Of a DNA stretch of 26,542 nt, positions 10,129 to 20,945 are shown one piece after another. A program made the translations under genes and the position numbers. Every line of letters starts with the position of its first letter. Position 1 is the stretch's first letter. Source of the stretch: Neolentinus lepideus HHB14362 ss-1. Its lineage: Eukaryota; Basidiomycota; Agaricomycetes; Gloeophyllales; Gloeophyllaceae. The notes beneath the pieces are model-generated. The model did no database searches, was not told where the DNA came from, and was given only the letters and a program-made list of their open reading frames with translations. Location of the stretch: positions 12,932-39,473 of the forward strand of contig KV425691.1 of the NCBI GenBank assembly GCA_001632425.1, in the 5' to 3' direction.

Positions 10129-10570
10129 GCGGGCGGGCACAGGTTCGGACTTCGTATACTTATATTTTGGAGGCAAAGGTCACAGGACCAGTAGGATGCC
10201 ATTATAAGGGACCCAGAATTCACGCAGACCTACCAGCGGAATGGCCGCTCTACGGATTAACCTCGTCAATCAGCACGGGCGGCAATTCAGCGGGCCGGCC
10301 TGAGACCAGTGGAACTTGAAGCTTGAAGCTTGAAGCCTAGTGAAGCTTTGAAGCTTGGTGCTTGGAGCCTGGATGATGTATATCTAGTTTTTTGTTATAA
10401 TGCGTCAAAGATCCGCAAATGAGCTTGAGATGCTGAGGAAAGTTTGCGCAGAGTTCGAAATCGGGAGTTGGGGCCTGGACTCGCTCCGCCATCTGCATCA
10501 GGGGGGAAGTCCCGCGTGCCGTCTTTGGCCTACGACTACCGCATCAGCCTCTACTGGCACTGGGCTAACC
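10129..10570. promoter_or_regulatory. Shared divergent promoter region of GH43 and F-box-like genes
   Basis: About 440 bp separate the two divergent start codons. A minus-strand ATATAAGTATAC (about 10153-10164) lies close upstream of the GH43 start and could be a TATA element. A short tandem of GAAGCTT-like heptamers lies toward the F-box side (10317-10365). Function is inferred from position only. Confidence 0.4.
10317..10365. repeat. GAAGCTT heptamer tandem, about 5-6 imperfect copies
   Basis: TGAAGCTTGAAGCTTGAAGC opens the run, followed by GTGAAGCTTTGAAGCTTGGTGCTTGG-like decayed copies. Each unit contains the palindrome AAGCTT. It lies in the divergent promoter between the GH43 and F-box-like genes. 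Confidence 0.8.
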
Positions 10571-11521
10571 ATGGCTCACGAGTTGACACTGCCTGTCGAA
10601 CTCATCATTATCATCTTCGATTTCGCAGCAGCTTCATGCAAAGACACCGCGCTATCGATCTCACTCGTCTGCTCATGGGCTCACGTAGCCGTCGCCAAAC
10701 ACGTTTTCTCGACGCTCGTTCTCCGAGGCCACACGACTTCTCCTGAAATCATCCCAGAGAAAGTTCGCTCGCTAGTGCGAAACTTCTGGATTGAAAACAT
10801 TGGAGTATTCTGGCGAAATGCTATCCCATTTTTCAGCTCCATGATGCTGGATCTTGAGAGGATCGCGCTCCCTGGAATTTACCTGTGGGCTATGCTGGAG
10901 GCTCTCAAGGAGAAGGAGAGCGCTATGATTTGTGGTACGAGTGAATCAGTTGTAGAGGAAGGTCATATCGCCAGCAGTGCATCATTCAAATACCCATGCC
11001 GTTCTCTGTTTGTTCTTTCCGAAACCCCGTCTTTGATCTGGAAAATGTTTGATGAATGCGAACCGAGCCGCAACTTCATGGGTGGAATCACCCATATTCG
11101 TATCCAGGGTGTCAGCATGTCGACATTCCCACCACTCAAAGGCTGTCAAAACCTCACTCACATCGCCTTTCCAATGTGGGATTTAAAATCACTTCACTAC
11201 GAGAAGGTCGATAACATCTGCCTCACGCCGACCATCCAGAAATTGGTTTTGACAATTCCTAAGCTTCCGTCGACTGTACCCCCTCCGTATAGCCTTGATG
11301 ATCTGTCCTTGACTTGTCTAGCGAGCTATGTTAGGTCACGCCAATCTGTTCCCACCCATAAAATCCACATTGCTTTTGCTGAGAGGAAGGCACAACCGGA
11401 CGAGTGGAGGGAAGAGATACAAGGTCGTCGGAGTATATGGAACAGTGCGGTGCCTTTCAACAGGATGATGGATGGCATGTTCTTTGCGGAACTGGAAGCA
11501 CGCCATTGGATTTTTCCTTAG
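10571..11521 (+). CDS. F-box-like protein, intronless
   Basis: Predicted 316 residues. The start at 10571 is chosen because AACCATGG is a strong initiation context and the F-box-like helix begins straight after it. The same frame is open upstream to 10400 but reads as low-quality sequence. Residues about 5-50 (LTLPVELIIIIFDFAAA...ISLVCSWAHVAVAKHVFSTLVL) fit an F-box, which binds SKP1 in SCF ubiquitin ligases. The rest reads as the degenerate Leu-rich repeat tail common in Agaricomycete F-box proteins (ITHIRIQGVS, LTHIAFPMWDL, IQKLVLTIPKLP) and ends ARHWIFP. Target unknown. It is convergent with the deacetylase gene, with 257 bp between stop codons. Many such proteins exist per genome, so a specific role cannot be given. 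Confidence 0.72.
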   Translation: MAHELTLPVELIIIIFDFAAASCKDTALSISLVCSWAHVAVAKHVFSTLVLRGHTTSPEIIPEKVRSLVRNFWIENIGVFWRNAIPFFSSMMLDLERIALPGIYLWAMLEALKEKESAMICGTSESVVEEGHIASSASFKYPCRSLFVLSETPSLIWKMFDECEPSRNFMGGITHIRIQGVSMSTFPPLKGCQNLTHIAFPMWDLKSLHYEKVDNICLTPTIQKLVLTIPKLPSTVPPPYSLDDLSLTCLASYVRSRQSVPTHKIHIAFAERKAQPDEWREEIQGRRSIWNSAVPFNRMMDGMFFAELEARHWIFP

Positions 11522-11778
11522 GCACTGCACATCGGAACAACAGCTTCAGTATGTCCATGAATTGACCATGATGGTGCTTTCCACTCAGTATGAACTTCTC
11601 GGAAATTAACATAGTTGTCACTCGCTTGCGTATCTGAAAATATTTTAACCTGTTATATCATTCCACAACCCATCTCCGTACAAGTACATTGCAGATACAC
11701 ATACCAACTGAACCTCGAGCTAGCGGTGCGGAAGAACTTTCACCAAGGCGGTTCAAGACAAGAACTCCGTATCGAGCA

Positions 11779-13809
11779 TCAAGCCACAACCGACGATCCA
11801 TTCTTCGTCCACACTTCCTTACCCTTAACCCAAGTGCTAACAACATTTCCCTTCCTATCAAGAACGACGAGATCAGCGTCGGCACCAGGCCTAAGCGTGC
11901 CCTTCCTGTTCTCAATACCGAGGCACCTGGTGAGGGAGTATTCAGAAGTTTTTACAGAATCGTAGAAAAACAAGACAGGGGATGCTTACTTTGCAGGGTT
12001 ATAGGTGGCGCACTTGATCGCTTCCCCAAGGGAACAGCCAGTGAAGCGAGAGAAATTCCGGACGCATTTGTCCAACGTGACAACACTAAGGTCAGACTTA
12101 GGGACGTACAGCAGTGATTGATTAGAGGTGTTCTTTACCTTCCGGCGAGCGTGTCTGTGCCTTCTAGGTACAGTTTATCACCTTCCTTTACGAACTTCTT
12201 ACCGTCGCGCCACTCGTGCACACCATCTTTCAAATGCGGGTCGAGGATTTTCATTGCTGCACCAAGTAAACATCTCGCCCATAGTTTTACAATGACAGAG
12301 CTTACCATCCGTAATCAAGATGCAGCCTTCAGGATATGTTCCGTACGCCAGCTAAGAAACTGTCAACATGAGCGCATGTTAGCCGTAATCCCCTACTCAC
12401 TCGGACAGAGTTGGGGTGGGAGTGAATTCCATCCACAATCAGTTCGTAGAATGGCCTCTCGAACGCCATATCCGTCACATGGCCCTTCTCAAGGTGAAAT
12501 TCTGGCCAGGTGCTCTTCCCATGACTCAGTTTCTGCGCAATGCTCTCAGTCGAAATAATGTTCTGCCTGGCAACGATGGGAGTCTGTGGCGGTGTCTCGT
12601 GGTCGTCGAACGCCTCTGATGTTGCCTTGCCACCATGTTGCAGGCGGACGCTCCCTGACCTTGAGATAGGTGAGGCAGGAGAAGCAGGGACAGAAGGAAT
12701 TGGGCTGAAAGCGGAGGAGAGGTAGGGAGACGCCCCGATGAGCCCGATGATGGACGGATCGCGATGGTGCAACTGTGGCATCGCGTTGAAGAGATGGGTG
12801 ATCAGCCGCGCGCCGTGAATAACCGCCGACGTCGCAATATCTGTCGTCGCAATACTGATTGCGCGGCCATCAGTTCAGTCACCCTCCGAGTGCTAGTGCT
12901 AATTTCAAACATACCTGTGCCCGATTGAGAAGACGACACCCCTGTTAGTCAGCTCCGTGACTGTGTCCATGACTCCCTCGATTTCTGGAGCGGCAGTGAT
13001 GATCCGCACGCCAACCTGGTCGCCCTCCATGACCCAGTCTTCTGTGACAGCCAGGTTTTCGGCGCCGTAGACGTTCTCAAAGGATTTGAAGCAGTCAGGA
13101 GCGGGGATGATGAAGGGGGGAGTGTGTGCACCGCGCTTGGCCATCTGGATGAACGGGCCCTCGGCGTGCCACCCGAGTAGGTTAGCGGACTTGAGGAGAG
13201 AGAAGGGGCGCAGGAGGTTGAGGATTTTGGGATACAGAGACTTTTCTTGAGTCTAGTGAGTGGAAGACAGTTTAAGATAGGAATTATAAGAGTAGGTATG
13301 TACGTACGACGATGGTAGGCACCAAACTTACAGAAACACACTATAAGAACGCGCTCACTGAAGCGGAAAGGGCGGGACGTACGAGGTGACGCCAGTTTCC
13401 ACGATCTTGAGAGCCACAGTCTTCATTCCCTCTCTGTATGCTTCATCGTCTCCGTCGTATACAGAGAAGTCGAAACCATACGCTCCGTTAATTTGAATAT
13501 CGATCAGCCCAGGGCTATCAAGTGTAAATTCTTCAGCTGTGGACTGCAAGCACATCCAGCACCACTCACCTCAAGATATTGCCTCTGAGGTCAATGATTC
13601 TGTCTGGTCTCTCCTTCCTGACGAAGAAAGTGCGCTGCAAAGCCGCTTGAGCTGCTCTGCTCACTATTCCTGATATATGATCCCCTTACCTGCGAGTCCA
13701 GAATAACCCCCCGGCGCTCGTCTATCCACAGATCCTTTTCGACAAGACTTCCATCCTCCGATGGAAGTAAGCAATTCGTGAAGCAGATGAGACCGTTCGG
13801 CGAAGTCAT
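11779..13809 (-). CDS. nagA: N-acetylglucosamine-6-phosphate deacetylase
   Basis: Predicted 511 residues from 10 exons (minus strand): 13809-13690, 13634-13570, 13514-13383, 13326-13308, 13252-12915, 12854-12401, 12351-12306, 12256-12139, 12085-11990 and 11926-11779. All are GT-AG and in frame. The enzyme removes the acetyl group from GlcNAc-6-phosphate in the cytosol, feeding amino sugar from chitin breakdown into glycolysis. It is an amidohydrolase-fold protein. Landmarks are [16 protein letters not shown], the metal ligand Glu143 in WHAEGPFIQ, His224 in FSIGHS, His245 in [11 protein letters not shown], His369 in DGIHSHP and Asp391 in CILITDAM, then the C-terminal [15 protein letters not shown]. 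Between about residues 262 and 350 a Ser/Pro-rich insertion separates the conserved [16 protein letters not shown] and [11 protein letters not shown]. Bacterial enzymes (about 380 residues) lack it, while fungal relatives carry similar inserts. Exon 4 is a 19-nt microexon. Confidence 0.95.
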
Positions 13810-14867
13810 GTCGACTATTGTCGATTCAACACCAAGATAAGAGTTGGGTTAAAGACGTCTCGAGTGAGAGTCCGAGTCAAAAACGTGAAAAGACCCAAGT
13901 ACATCGCCACAAACGTTCTAATGCAATCCATATGGATCCGTAGGGCTCCAGAATAGACCGTGCATGAGGATATCGTTGTCATCATGTGCCGAGCAGCCTG
14001 AGGTCGACCGTTTCGGCACTCAGTCCCGAATGCCGAAGACCTTCCACGCGACGATCCAGGACGAACGCCTGGGCGGAGGAAGAGTGTTTCATGGACCTAT
14101 ACTGCGAATGTACATATGGTATACTTAATTATCTGACAACCGCGCCTGCCCGCTGTGTACGAGGTACGTAGGCCACTATAATAGGATGTTTACTAGTTAC
14201 AAGCCCGGAGTCACCTTGCATGCGATATCTTTCTCCACATTCGAGATTTGTATGTCATTGTCTGAGAAGCCTAACTTCAAAGCCAGATTGGTTCATGATG
14301 CTCGCAGAATGGGTAGCCTTGACCCATGAATGCTGCCCCTGCAGAATGGAATGGCGTAACTTCGGAGAATTCTTCTGCATGGTGGCGCAGTCATCAGGCG
14401 TGAACTGAAGGAGGTATAGTATCAGATAATGCTTCAGTACGGTTTCTTGCAGCTTTCAGGGTACCGACGGGAATCCTGAAGAAACGTCTTAGGTATTTCT
14501 TCCGATAATTTCTGATGCTGATGCCATTGGCCAAATCTCGGATTCCTGAGACAGCAATATATATCCCTAGGTGTCAGCATTGGTCAATGCATCTGTAATA
14601 TCACAATATTTGGGTGATCTTTGCCGCTCTCTCGTGTGCGACAACAGGCGGTCCCCATACCCAGCTCTCCTACCCCGTACAACTTCGTCTGTCCGGTCAT
14701 CATCTGTTTCTTCGTAGGTTTATTCGTGCTTGTGGCAAGACGCGTCGTGATCGATTGATCGCCATCAAATTGCGACGGCTATTTATAGATGTTACTCTTT
14801 GTGGGTGTCAGTGTGCTCTGCTCTCTTCTTCCAACTGTTAAATCGTCGGTGGCCCAAAGACGAAGAA
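13810..14867. promoter_or_regulatory. Divergent intergenic region between nagA and the MYND gene
   Basis: About 1.06 kb separates the two start codons, which point away from each other, so both promoters should lie here. A TTTATAG element at 14782-14788 lies about 80 nt before the MYND start and may be its TATA box. The 61-75-codon open frames inside show no motif. Confidence 0.45.
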
Positions 14868-16694
14868 ATGGATGCTCTGATTAACGAAGTTGCGACCAAA
14901 GGTTTAGACGCGCTGGCTGGAATGCCCCGGGACGCTTTGTTTCAAGCCGCACGTGCACGGCATCGGGCAAGACGGGCAGATCTCTCGGGGGATCCTGTGC
15001 GACAACAGGTCTACGTGAGACTGGAAAATGCGTACTTAGGGGACGGGATGAAGCAACTCGGGGAGAGCCTTTCAGGGCCCAAGCATCGTCCAGCACCTTT
15101 ACGGACTCCACCCATCGCTACGGGCATGACCGAAACATTAGAAAGGATATGCAACATCCTGATGAAGCGCGGACCGATCTCCAAGGAAGAGTATCAAGAG
15201 GTAGGTCATATTTCACTATGGAAGATCTGATACACTGTCGAGTCCGCCCCAGGTCCCCGATCTGTTCAGGCGGATGAGGACACTCCTCAGAATATACTAC
15301 AACGCCGTCATGGGTGACAAAAAGATAGCTGATTTCAAATACTGCGATGCGCAGAACATCAACGATATCGGCCTTCGACTGCACGAAACTGGGCTCTTCC
15401 TCCAGCTGAGTCCAGCTCGCTTGCGCGACCTGCTAGACATTGCACCAGACATGGAGAGATTTCTCCTGGACGACCCTCTGGACGTGGGCAAGTATCGAGA
15501 GCAAGCAGCACGACGCGATGCCCTGTTCGACTCCCCCGATGCCGACCTCGATATTGAGACGCGAGAACAAATATTGCAGGAATATGATACATCTGGGAGC
15601 GACCAGGCCGGCTACCAGATAATGTTTTTCATTGCTGACATATGTGTGGCCCTTGCCACTGGCCCTACCCGAGATCGGAAGGACAAGGTGCGGGCAGAGA
15701 AAGCGATGCGGAGGCTGGTAGAGTGGTCGACAGTCAAGATGTATCGGGATGCTTTCGGCGACGCTTTGACGGACGCCATGACTCCTATCTACAGAACGAA
15801 CGCGTATCTGGTGAAGTTCTGCCAGGCCGGTGGCATCGGGGCACTCATCGGAGATTGGGTAAGTTTCGACCCACTTGCAGTTCTGGTTTACCGTATCTAA
15901 TGTTCAGCGGATCAGGTCGAGAGTACGTTCGCAAACACACTTTGTGCACAAGCTCTTGAAGGTCTACCGAACGTGGCCTGGAACCGCCAAACTCCGGAGT
16001 CACTGGACGTCGTCACAAGAGAGCTAACTGCGAAGATAGAGCGAGAGGGTGACGATATCACGGTGAGCATGACCGCAAGATTTCCATAGCTATGGGCTGA
16101 AATATCAACGTATCGTTCCAGCAAACGCGTATATGGGCCAATATGATGCACCAAATCTATTCCCGGTACGGACTCAAGCCGTTCGAGCGGGTGGCTTCCA
16201 AGCCATCCAAGCACGGCGTTATTTTCTTTTACTTCATCCACCGACGTGCAAGCAAGCGACAGCAGAAGCTGATCAGCGTAGACGATTGGGCAAAGCTGCT
16301 AGAGAAGTATGTTAACGTCCCGGATGCAACGCGGCGGAGACACGCCTGGACGATTATGACCGTCCCTGACCGATGGGAGTCTCTGGACTCCTCGGATTAC
16401 GGCTGCAGCTTTGGCAGCTGCCCAGAGAGAGCGGAATTGCTCGAGATACAGCAAGCGCGCGTGCGGGGTCAGCGGGACGCCGTTGCGGAAGACAGGCTGT
16501 TTGGCTTCGGTGCACTTAGCAAGGCTTGCCACAGGTTCGTGGCATCTGGATTGCGGAGAGAGATCTACTAAACGAAGTCGTTCAGATGCAAACATGTCTC
16601 CTACTGCGGGAAGGAGTGTCAGGCCGCGGACTGGCCCAATCACAGACACACCTGTAAAGTGGAAGCCGCGAAAAACAAGACGGAAGAGATCTAG
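14868..16694 (+). CDS. MYND-type zinc-finger protein
   Basis: Predicted 535 residues from 5 exons: 14868-15200, 15253-15858, 15916-16062, 16122-16534 and 16586-16694. Introns are 51-59 nt, GT-AG, and keep frame; the last has a branch site at ACTAAAC. The long N-terminal part is helical and reads like the large Agaricomycete family of MYND proteins (residues 1-110 basic, then VPDLFRRMRTLLRIYY, LHETGLFLQLSP and so on). The zinc ligands are at the C-terminus: Cys457 and Cys462, then after 35 residues Cys498, Cys501, Cys507, Cys511, His519 and Cys523 in CHRCKHVSYCGKECQ and ADWPNHRHTC. MYND fingers bind proline-rich partners; the role here is unknown. The start is the first ATG before the alpha-helical domain (GAAATGGAT). 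The frame is open further upstream without motif. Confidence 0.85.
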
Positions 16695-17599
16695 GACCAG
16701 ATTGGGTATGTAGCATAATGCTTCTTGCATTTTGGTCGACACCATCAGGAAGTCAGACAGGGTATCGTTTCATCTTCATGGAAACATCCTCGTCAGAATG
16801 TTTGGGCCACGGCAGCTCTTCTGGGTTCCTGGACCCTATGGTCCAGATCTTCCTGTGCGGAGTTGAAGCCAGAGAGCGTCGCGTGGAGCTAGGAAGTCTC
16901 CATGACACGCTCATACCCACTCCCATCATACCTTGTGTTGTATATCTTGCGCACACTCGAGTATACTCTCATGAACCGCATGTTCCCGAGTCCGCCGAAT
17001 GATCTCCCGCATCTATTGGTGTTGTAACACGCCGACTGTTGTACCAAGGTCCGCTCCGTTGTCTCATTGGCGTCCCGCTGAAAGGCAACGCAGGGTCTTC
17101 ACAACATGTCTGCACTTGCTGAATTTTGCAGTGCACCGTTCGTTCTAATCTGATCCTTGATCGACCTAGCTATCAAGGCCTATACGTTATTTGACCGTAG
17201 TAGGGAATGTCAACCAACACAATATAGAACCAACGCCGTAGTTGGGCCATGGAAGGCTGATCCCAAGATTTTCGCTCTTCAGTTTTCTCCGCTTAATTGT
17301 TGCAATGCGAATTATCACTAGTACCAATCCCGGTTGCGCTTCCGTGGTGCACTTTCCGCCTTCTTCTAGGCAGCCCTCAATGGACGCTCCTTCAGCTCTA
17401 TACACGGATCTCACCCATTTGACTTTCTTTACCTACGTCATCATCATCATCGACTCGTCACCGACTCATCACGAAAAGATTATATTTGTCGAATCGGTAC
17501 TGAAGTCGAGTAACCACGCTTGTGCGAGGATCATGAATACGAAACAGGATTTGCCAGTCCAGACGTGATGTGCCGCAACAGTGATGCAACAGGCCTAGG
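16695..17599. other. Intergenic stretch, no gene recognised
   Basis: It follows the MYND stop codon. Small open frames (16718-17002, 17242-17568) have no motif, no splice pattern and odd composition. I found no RNA gene. Confidence 0.45.
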
Positions 17600-18540
17600 A
17601 GTGACAGAAGGGGCATAACCTCAATAGATGCAAGCAACCAGCGACAACGTCACCAAACTATGCGAGCGTTTCCGTGCAGTAAGGAGACGCAGCAACCTCA
17701 GCGATAATTTCAGGACAAGCGGACACCCTTTGTTGGGAAGGACCAAGTGCTCTTTGAAGATGGACCCATCAGATGCCAGTGATCGCGATGCTCTCAGGGC
17801 GGATGACGAGCTTCTAGGAGCGTCTTCAGGCGGCGTCAAGAGGCTAGGGGACCTTGAAACCCGAACCTACTGTTAGGAAGACCAGAATTTCGTCTATTGC
17901 AAGCCATTGCTTTCAAGAGCTTACTTTCGTAGCATTACTTGGCACTCTAATTGGCCGCTCCGAGTCAAACCTACCTGACGAACCCGACGAATCTACGAGT
18001 GGACTAGCGTCGCTTCTGCGCCCAAGAAGACTCGGAAGCAGCCAGGCACATCGCAACGGTCGATCCGATTGATCATACTGGTACGACCTGTGGGCGCATA
18101 ACAGAGATCGAGCAGACTACGCTTCAGGTCGACGAGTTGGACGGTGCGAGACTAGAAGTTCAAATCTCCAGACAGCCTTCTCGAACGCACCCCGCTTGAG
18201 AATCTGAAGAAATGCTCAGAAGTGAGTAGAACGCCTGGTCCAGTTGAGTAGGATAAGTGCCATCATGGCCATCGCCACTTACCGTTGGCACCACTGACAC
18301 CCATCTGCCCATCTTCTCTTCGCAGCTACCTCGAGGGCCAGACTCTCGCACACGACAACGTGCTATCTCTTTGAGCCTTCCCAGAATGGGTCGTGTTGTT
18401 GTTCCCAGAATGGCAAGTACCTCCGAGCCAACAAAGATATTGCCAAATGCGGCAGTCGATGGCTGTTTGCGAGAGATGGCGTGCGTTTCCTTTCGTGGAC
18501 GCTCCTTTGGGCTCTCTTCGGGCAATGAGTTTGTGTGGTA
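17600..18540 (+). other. Coding-like fragments, unassembled or decayed gene
   Basis: Several short plus-strand stretches look protein-like but sit in different frames. One reads LCERFRAVRRRSNLSDNF through to DPSDASDRDALRADDELLG (17628-17873). One reads HIATVDPIDHTGTTCGRITE and continues to LDGARLEVQISRQ (about 18048-18175). A third reads SLLERTPLENLKKCSE, stopping at a good GTGAGT donor (about 18222). A CTCTTCGCAG acceptor follows at about 18325, before YLEGQTLAHDNV. I could not join them without stops and do not recognise a family. This could be a real gene with unusual introns or a pseudogene. Confidence 0.25.
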
Positions 18541-18596
18541 GACCGGTCAGGCGAGGGTAGCTACGATAACTCATGCCTTCCTAACAAGTAGATACA

Positions 18597-18602
18597 TATA
18601 AA
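18597..18602 (+). promoter_or_regulatory. TATA box of the small secreted protein gene
   Basis: TATAAA, about 142 nt before the ATG at 18744 and followed by a CT-rich stretch (about 18655-18740). This is the layout seen in strongly expressed fungal genes. Assignment is by sequence and position. Confidence 0.5.
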
Positions 18603-18743
18603 GCGAGGGGGTGTCGATGTTGCTGGACCAGGTTCTTGTACTCGCAGAAACAACAGGCCTACCTTCACATTCCCTCGCCTCTCCTGCCATCCCTTCCTCG
18701 AATACCAATTCCCCTCTATCACCGTTCGGCATCTACTCTTGCG

Positions 18744-19090
18744 ATGCGTTCCCAATCAAGCTCGAGCCTCGCTCTCCTTCTCCTGTCCTTTTTCGCGATT
18801 CTGTCGTTGGGTAAGCCATCGCATCCTCACCTTGCCGACAACCGCTGATTATCACACTCCCTTCCGCAGCTACTCTCCTTGTCACAGCATCACCCATCCC
18901 TACACTCGATGCACGATTGTGCAAGTTCGGGTGCAATAGACGAACACCCGAAGCGGGTGTCATCGCCGAGGAAGCCCGGAGAGAACCTGAACTCGAAGCG
19001 GCGATCAAGCGCGAGCCAGAGCAGCTGCGTCGCTTTGAGTCTGAGGCTCGTCGAGACGCCGACCCCGAGTCATTGGAGTCGCTGTCTTGA
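18744..19090 (+). CDS. Predicted small secreted protein with dibasic sites
   Basis: Predicted 95 residues from two exons, 18744-18810 and 18870-19090. The 59-nt intron has a clean GTAAGC donor, CTGAT branch and CCGCAG acceptor. The N-terminus MRSQSSSSLALLLLSFFAIL is a signal peptide, with likely cleavage after Ala29 (LVTA|SP). The mature part holds two Cys (40 and 44), then an acidic, Glu-rich tail with dibasic pairs at residues 46-47, 59-60, 69-70, 76-77 and 83-84. REPE occurs twice. Such pairs are cut by Kex2 in the Golgi, so this could be a processed precursor or a small effector-like protein. I know no named family. The CT-rich leader and TATA box support a real gene, but so short an open frame needs transcript support. 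Confidence 0.6.
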
Positions 19091-19690
19091 GACACCGCTC
19101 TCGAACTCATCAATACGTCACACACCATCAGTACTTTTCCTTCCAATCCCTGGCAGCCATAACCCTCAAAACTGCTCATATGGACGCACATACTCTTTCC
19201 CTTATCCATCTCCGTCTCATTACCTCGCTGCCCCCGTCCATTTGCCCTCTCCTCGAGTATCGACTTGTGGCATGAGGTTTTTGACAGATCACGCACCCAC
19301 GCCCCTCTGCCTGAAGTATCCTCTTTTTCATTTCGCTATCCATTCGTCCTACTCCGTCTTGCACGGGCCTACCTTCCTTGCTTATACTTATTATGCAGTA
19401 TCTGCTTGAACATACCGTTATTTTAGCTCCCTTTTAGCCGTGCTCATTCCGGCGAAAATAGTGTACTTGTTCCTTGGATCACGTTATTTACTGGACTGCC
19501 CGTCTCTTGGTTAGTCGTTTGCATTATTAGAGGTGCAACCTGTCGGTCTGTTGTATACGTAGTTTGATTCCCCTTGTATCGTGCTCCTTGCAATGCCATC
19601 TGTTTGTGCATTCCTTGAAGACCGCAAGTGAACCTGCAAGGGTGCGACTGTCAGTCTTCTACAAGAAGTCCTATGTTCGCGGCTAGTGTG
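19091..19690. other. 3' flank of small secreted protein gene, nothing else seen
   Basis: The sequence is T- and C-rich with no motif. It probably contains the 3' UTR and terminator of the upstream gene. The plus-strand open frame that runs on to 19409 uses a different frame from the secreted protein and is taken as chance. Confidence 0.4.
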
Positions 19691-20945
19691 AGGCGCTCTG
19701 TCACATCTTCAGAGACATGTGGACAGTCAGCATCCCTATCTCCCCAGCTCTGGTTGGCGGGTACGTGCAGACGGAGCCCACTTTCGTGCTGCAGGCCTTT
19801 CGCGCTGCTGGTATCCCTGATATCCAACTGCGCGAGCCTATATTCAAGTAATACCACCAATAATTGATCTATGATCTGCCTCAGCATAACTTGTGGACAA
19901 TGCGAGCCCAGGATCTCACCGAGCTCAGCGCCGAGAACTCCGCTCAAGTATACAAGAGCGCAAGTACGTTCCGTTGAATGCACCTGATGAGGGGTTACCA
20001 CGAACGGTCTGGACTCTGGATCATCTCATAGGCCTGTCCTCCTCGCTTGGCATGAAGGAGAACATCACCACTGCCCAGTTAACCGCTGCGGTACGGCCTC
20101 CTTCGTTGACTTTGCATTCCAGGTCTGCGGGTGCGTCACAATTAGTGAGCAGGAAGTATGTCACCGATCTCACAAACTTTCCAGTGTCACATTTCGTCTA
20201 GCTTGCGTGCTATTCTTCAGAAGAACGTTCCCGAGTTCCTAAGAGAGTCAGTGTCTAATGCTGTCGCCTGTACTGACATCACAGGAGCAGGGGCTTCACG
20301 TACAAGAAATAGCGCCTCTCATTGACTCGGTATGCTATGGAGGATATCGCCGTCGTTTCGTTCTGATGTACTTTGGGACTGCAATATCAGCCTCGGCTCC
20401 TTTCCGACGAACCACATATCCGTCGAAGCAACGTTCACATCTTGCCTATACTTGACACTAGAAAACCTCCCTGCTTGAGCATATGTTAGCGTCAAATATC
20501 AGCATACTCTTCAAATCACTCACTACCAAGGACCGACAAATGTTCCCGCATTTTTCTTCGAACTCCCCGCTGGGCCTCTTACAGCACAATCTGAGGATTC
20601 CAGCTACTTGGCGGTGCTTTGGAAGCGTCCTATAGACCTCCTCGCGGTCTGAGAAACCAGGGACCAGCAGCAAACTAATGAGACTCGGCATCGGTATGGA
20701 GAGATGGCAGAGCCCGGCGAAACTGAGGAATATATACGAACGTGGTACCTTCGCGGGTTTGTCCTGGGTACAAGGTTCTATTGGGGTTCAAATCGTATAG
20801 CATACCGCAACTTCAAGAAGCGTTTGTGGTAGATCTCACTGGTCAGCGGTGGTACGGGATCTCAAGCACTTGCTCTAACCAAGTTGCCAGCAAATATGAG
20901 CACTTGTGGTCTGTAGTTCAGGCTAGTCTGTCTGTGAAGAAGCAG
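19691..20945 (+). other. Possible spliced gene of unknown function (partial model)
   Basis: Protein-like fragments occur on the plus strand. They lie at 19717-19848 (VGGYVQTEPTFVLQAFRAAG), 19893-20090 (KYVPLNAPDEGLPRTVWTLD), 20368-20475 (VLWDCNISLGSFPTNHISVE) and 20524-20649 (PTNVPAFFFELPAGPLTAQS). A well formed exon pair follows, 20704-20744 and 20801-20945. It is joined by a 56-nt GTACCT...TATAG intron, reads EPGETEEYIRTC then IPQLQEAFVVDLTGQRWYG, and ends at a GTAAGT donor. The first four could not be joined confidently. I do not recognise the family. It may be a rapidly evolving gene or a degraded one. Confidence 0.3.

Noticed and set aside
10400..10570. Upstream extension of the F-box-like protein by 57 codons
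   Set aside because: The segment has no motif, and the ATG at 10571 has a strong context immediately before the F-box.
18733..19296. 187-codon minus-strand open frame
   Set aside because: It is antisense to the spliced small secreted protein gene and is Ser/Arg-rich without motif. It is the main alternative if the secreted protein proves false.
19651..20001. 116-codon minus-strand open frame
   Set aside because: It looks partly protein-like but has no start context, splice partner or recognisable domain, so strand remains unresolved.
20785..20794. GGTTCAAATC resembling a tRNA T-loop
   Set aside because: The flanking bases do not form a T-stem, and no acceptor or anticodon stem can be drawn.
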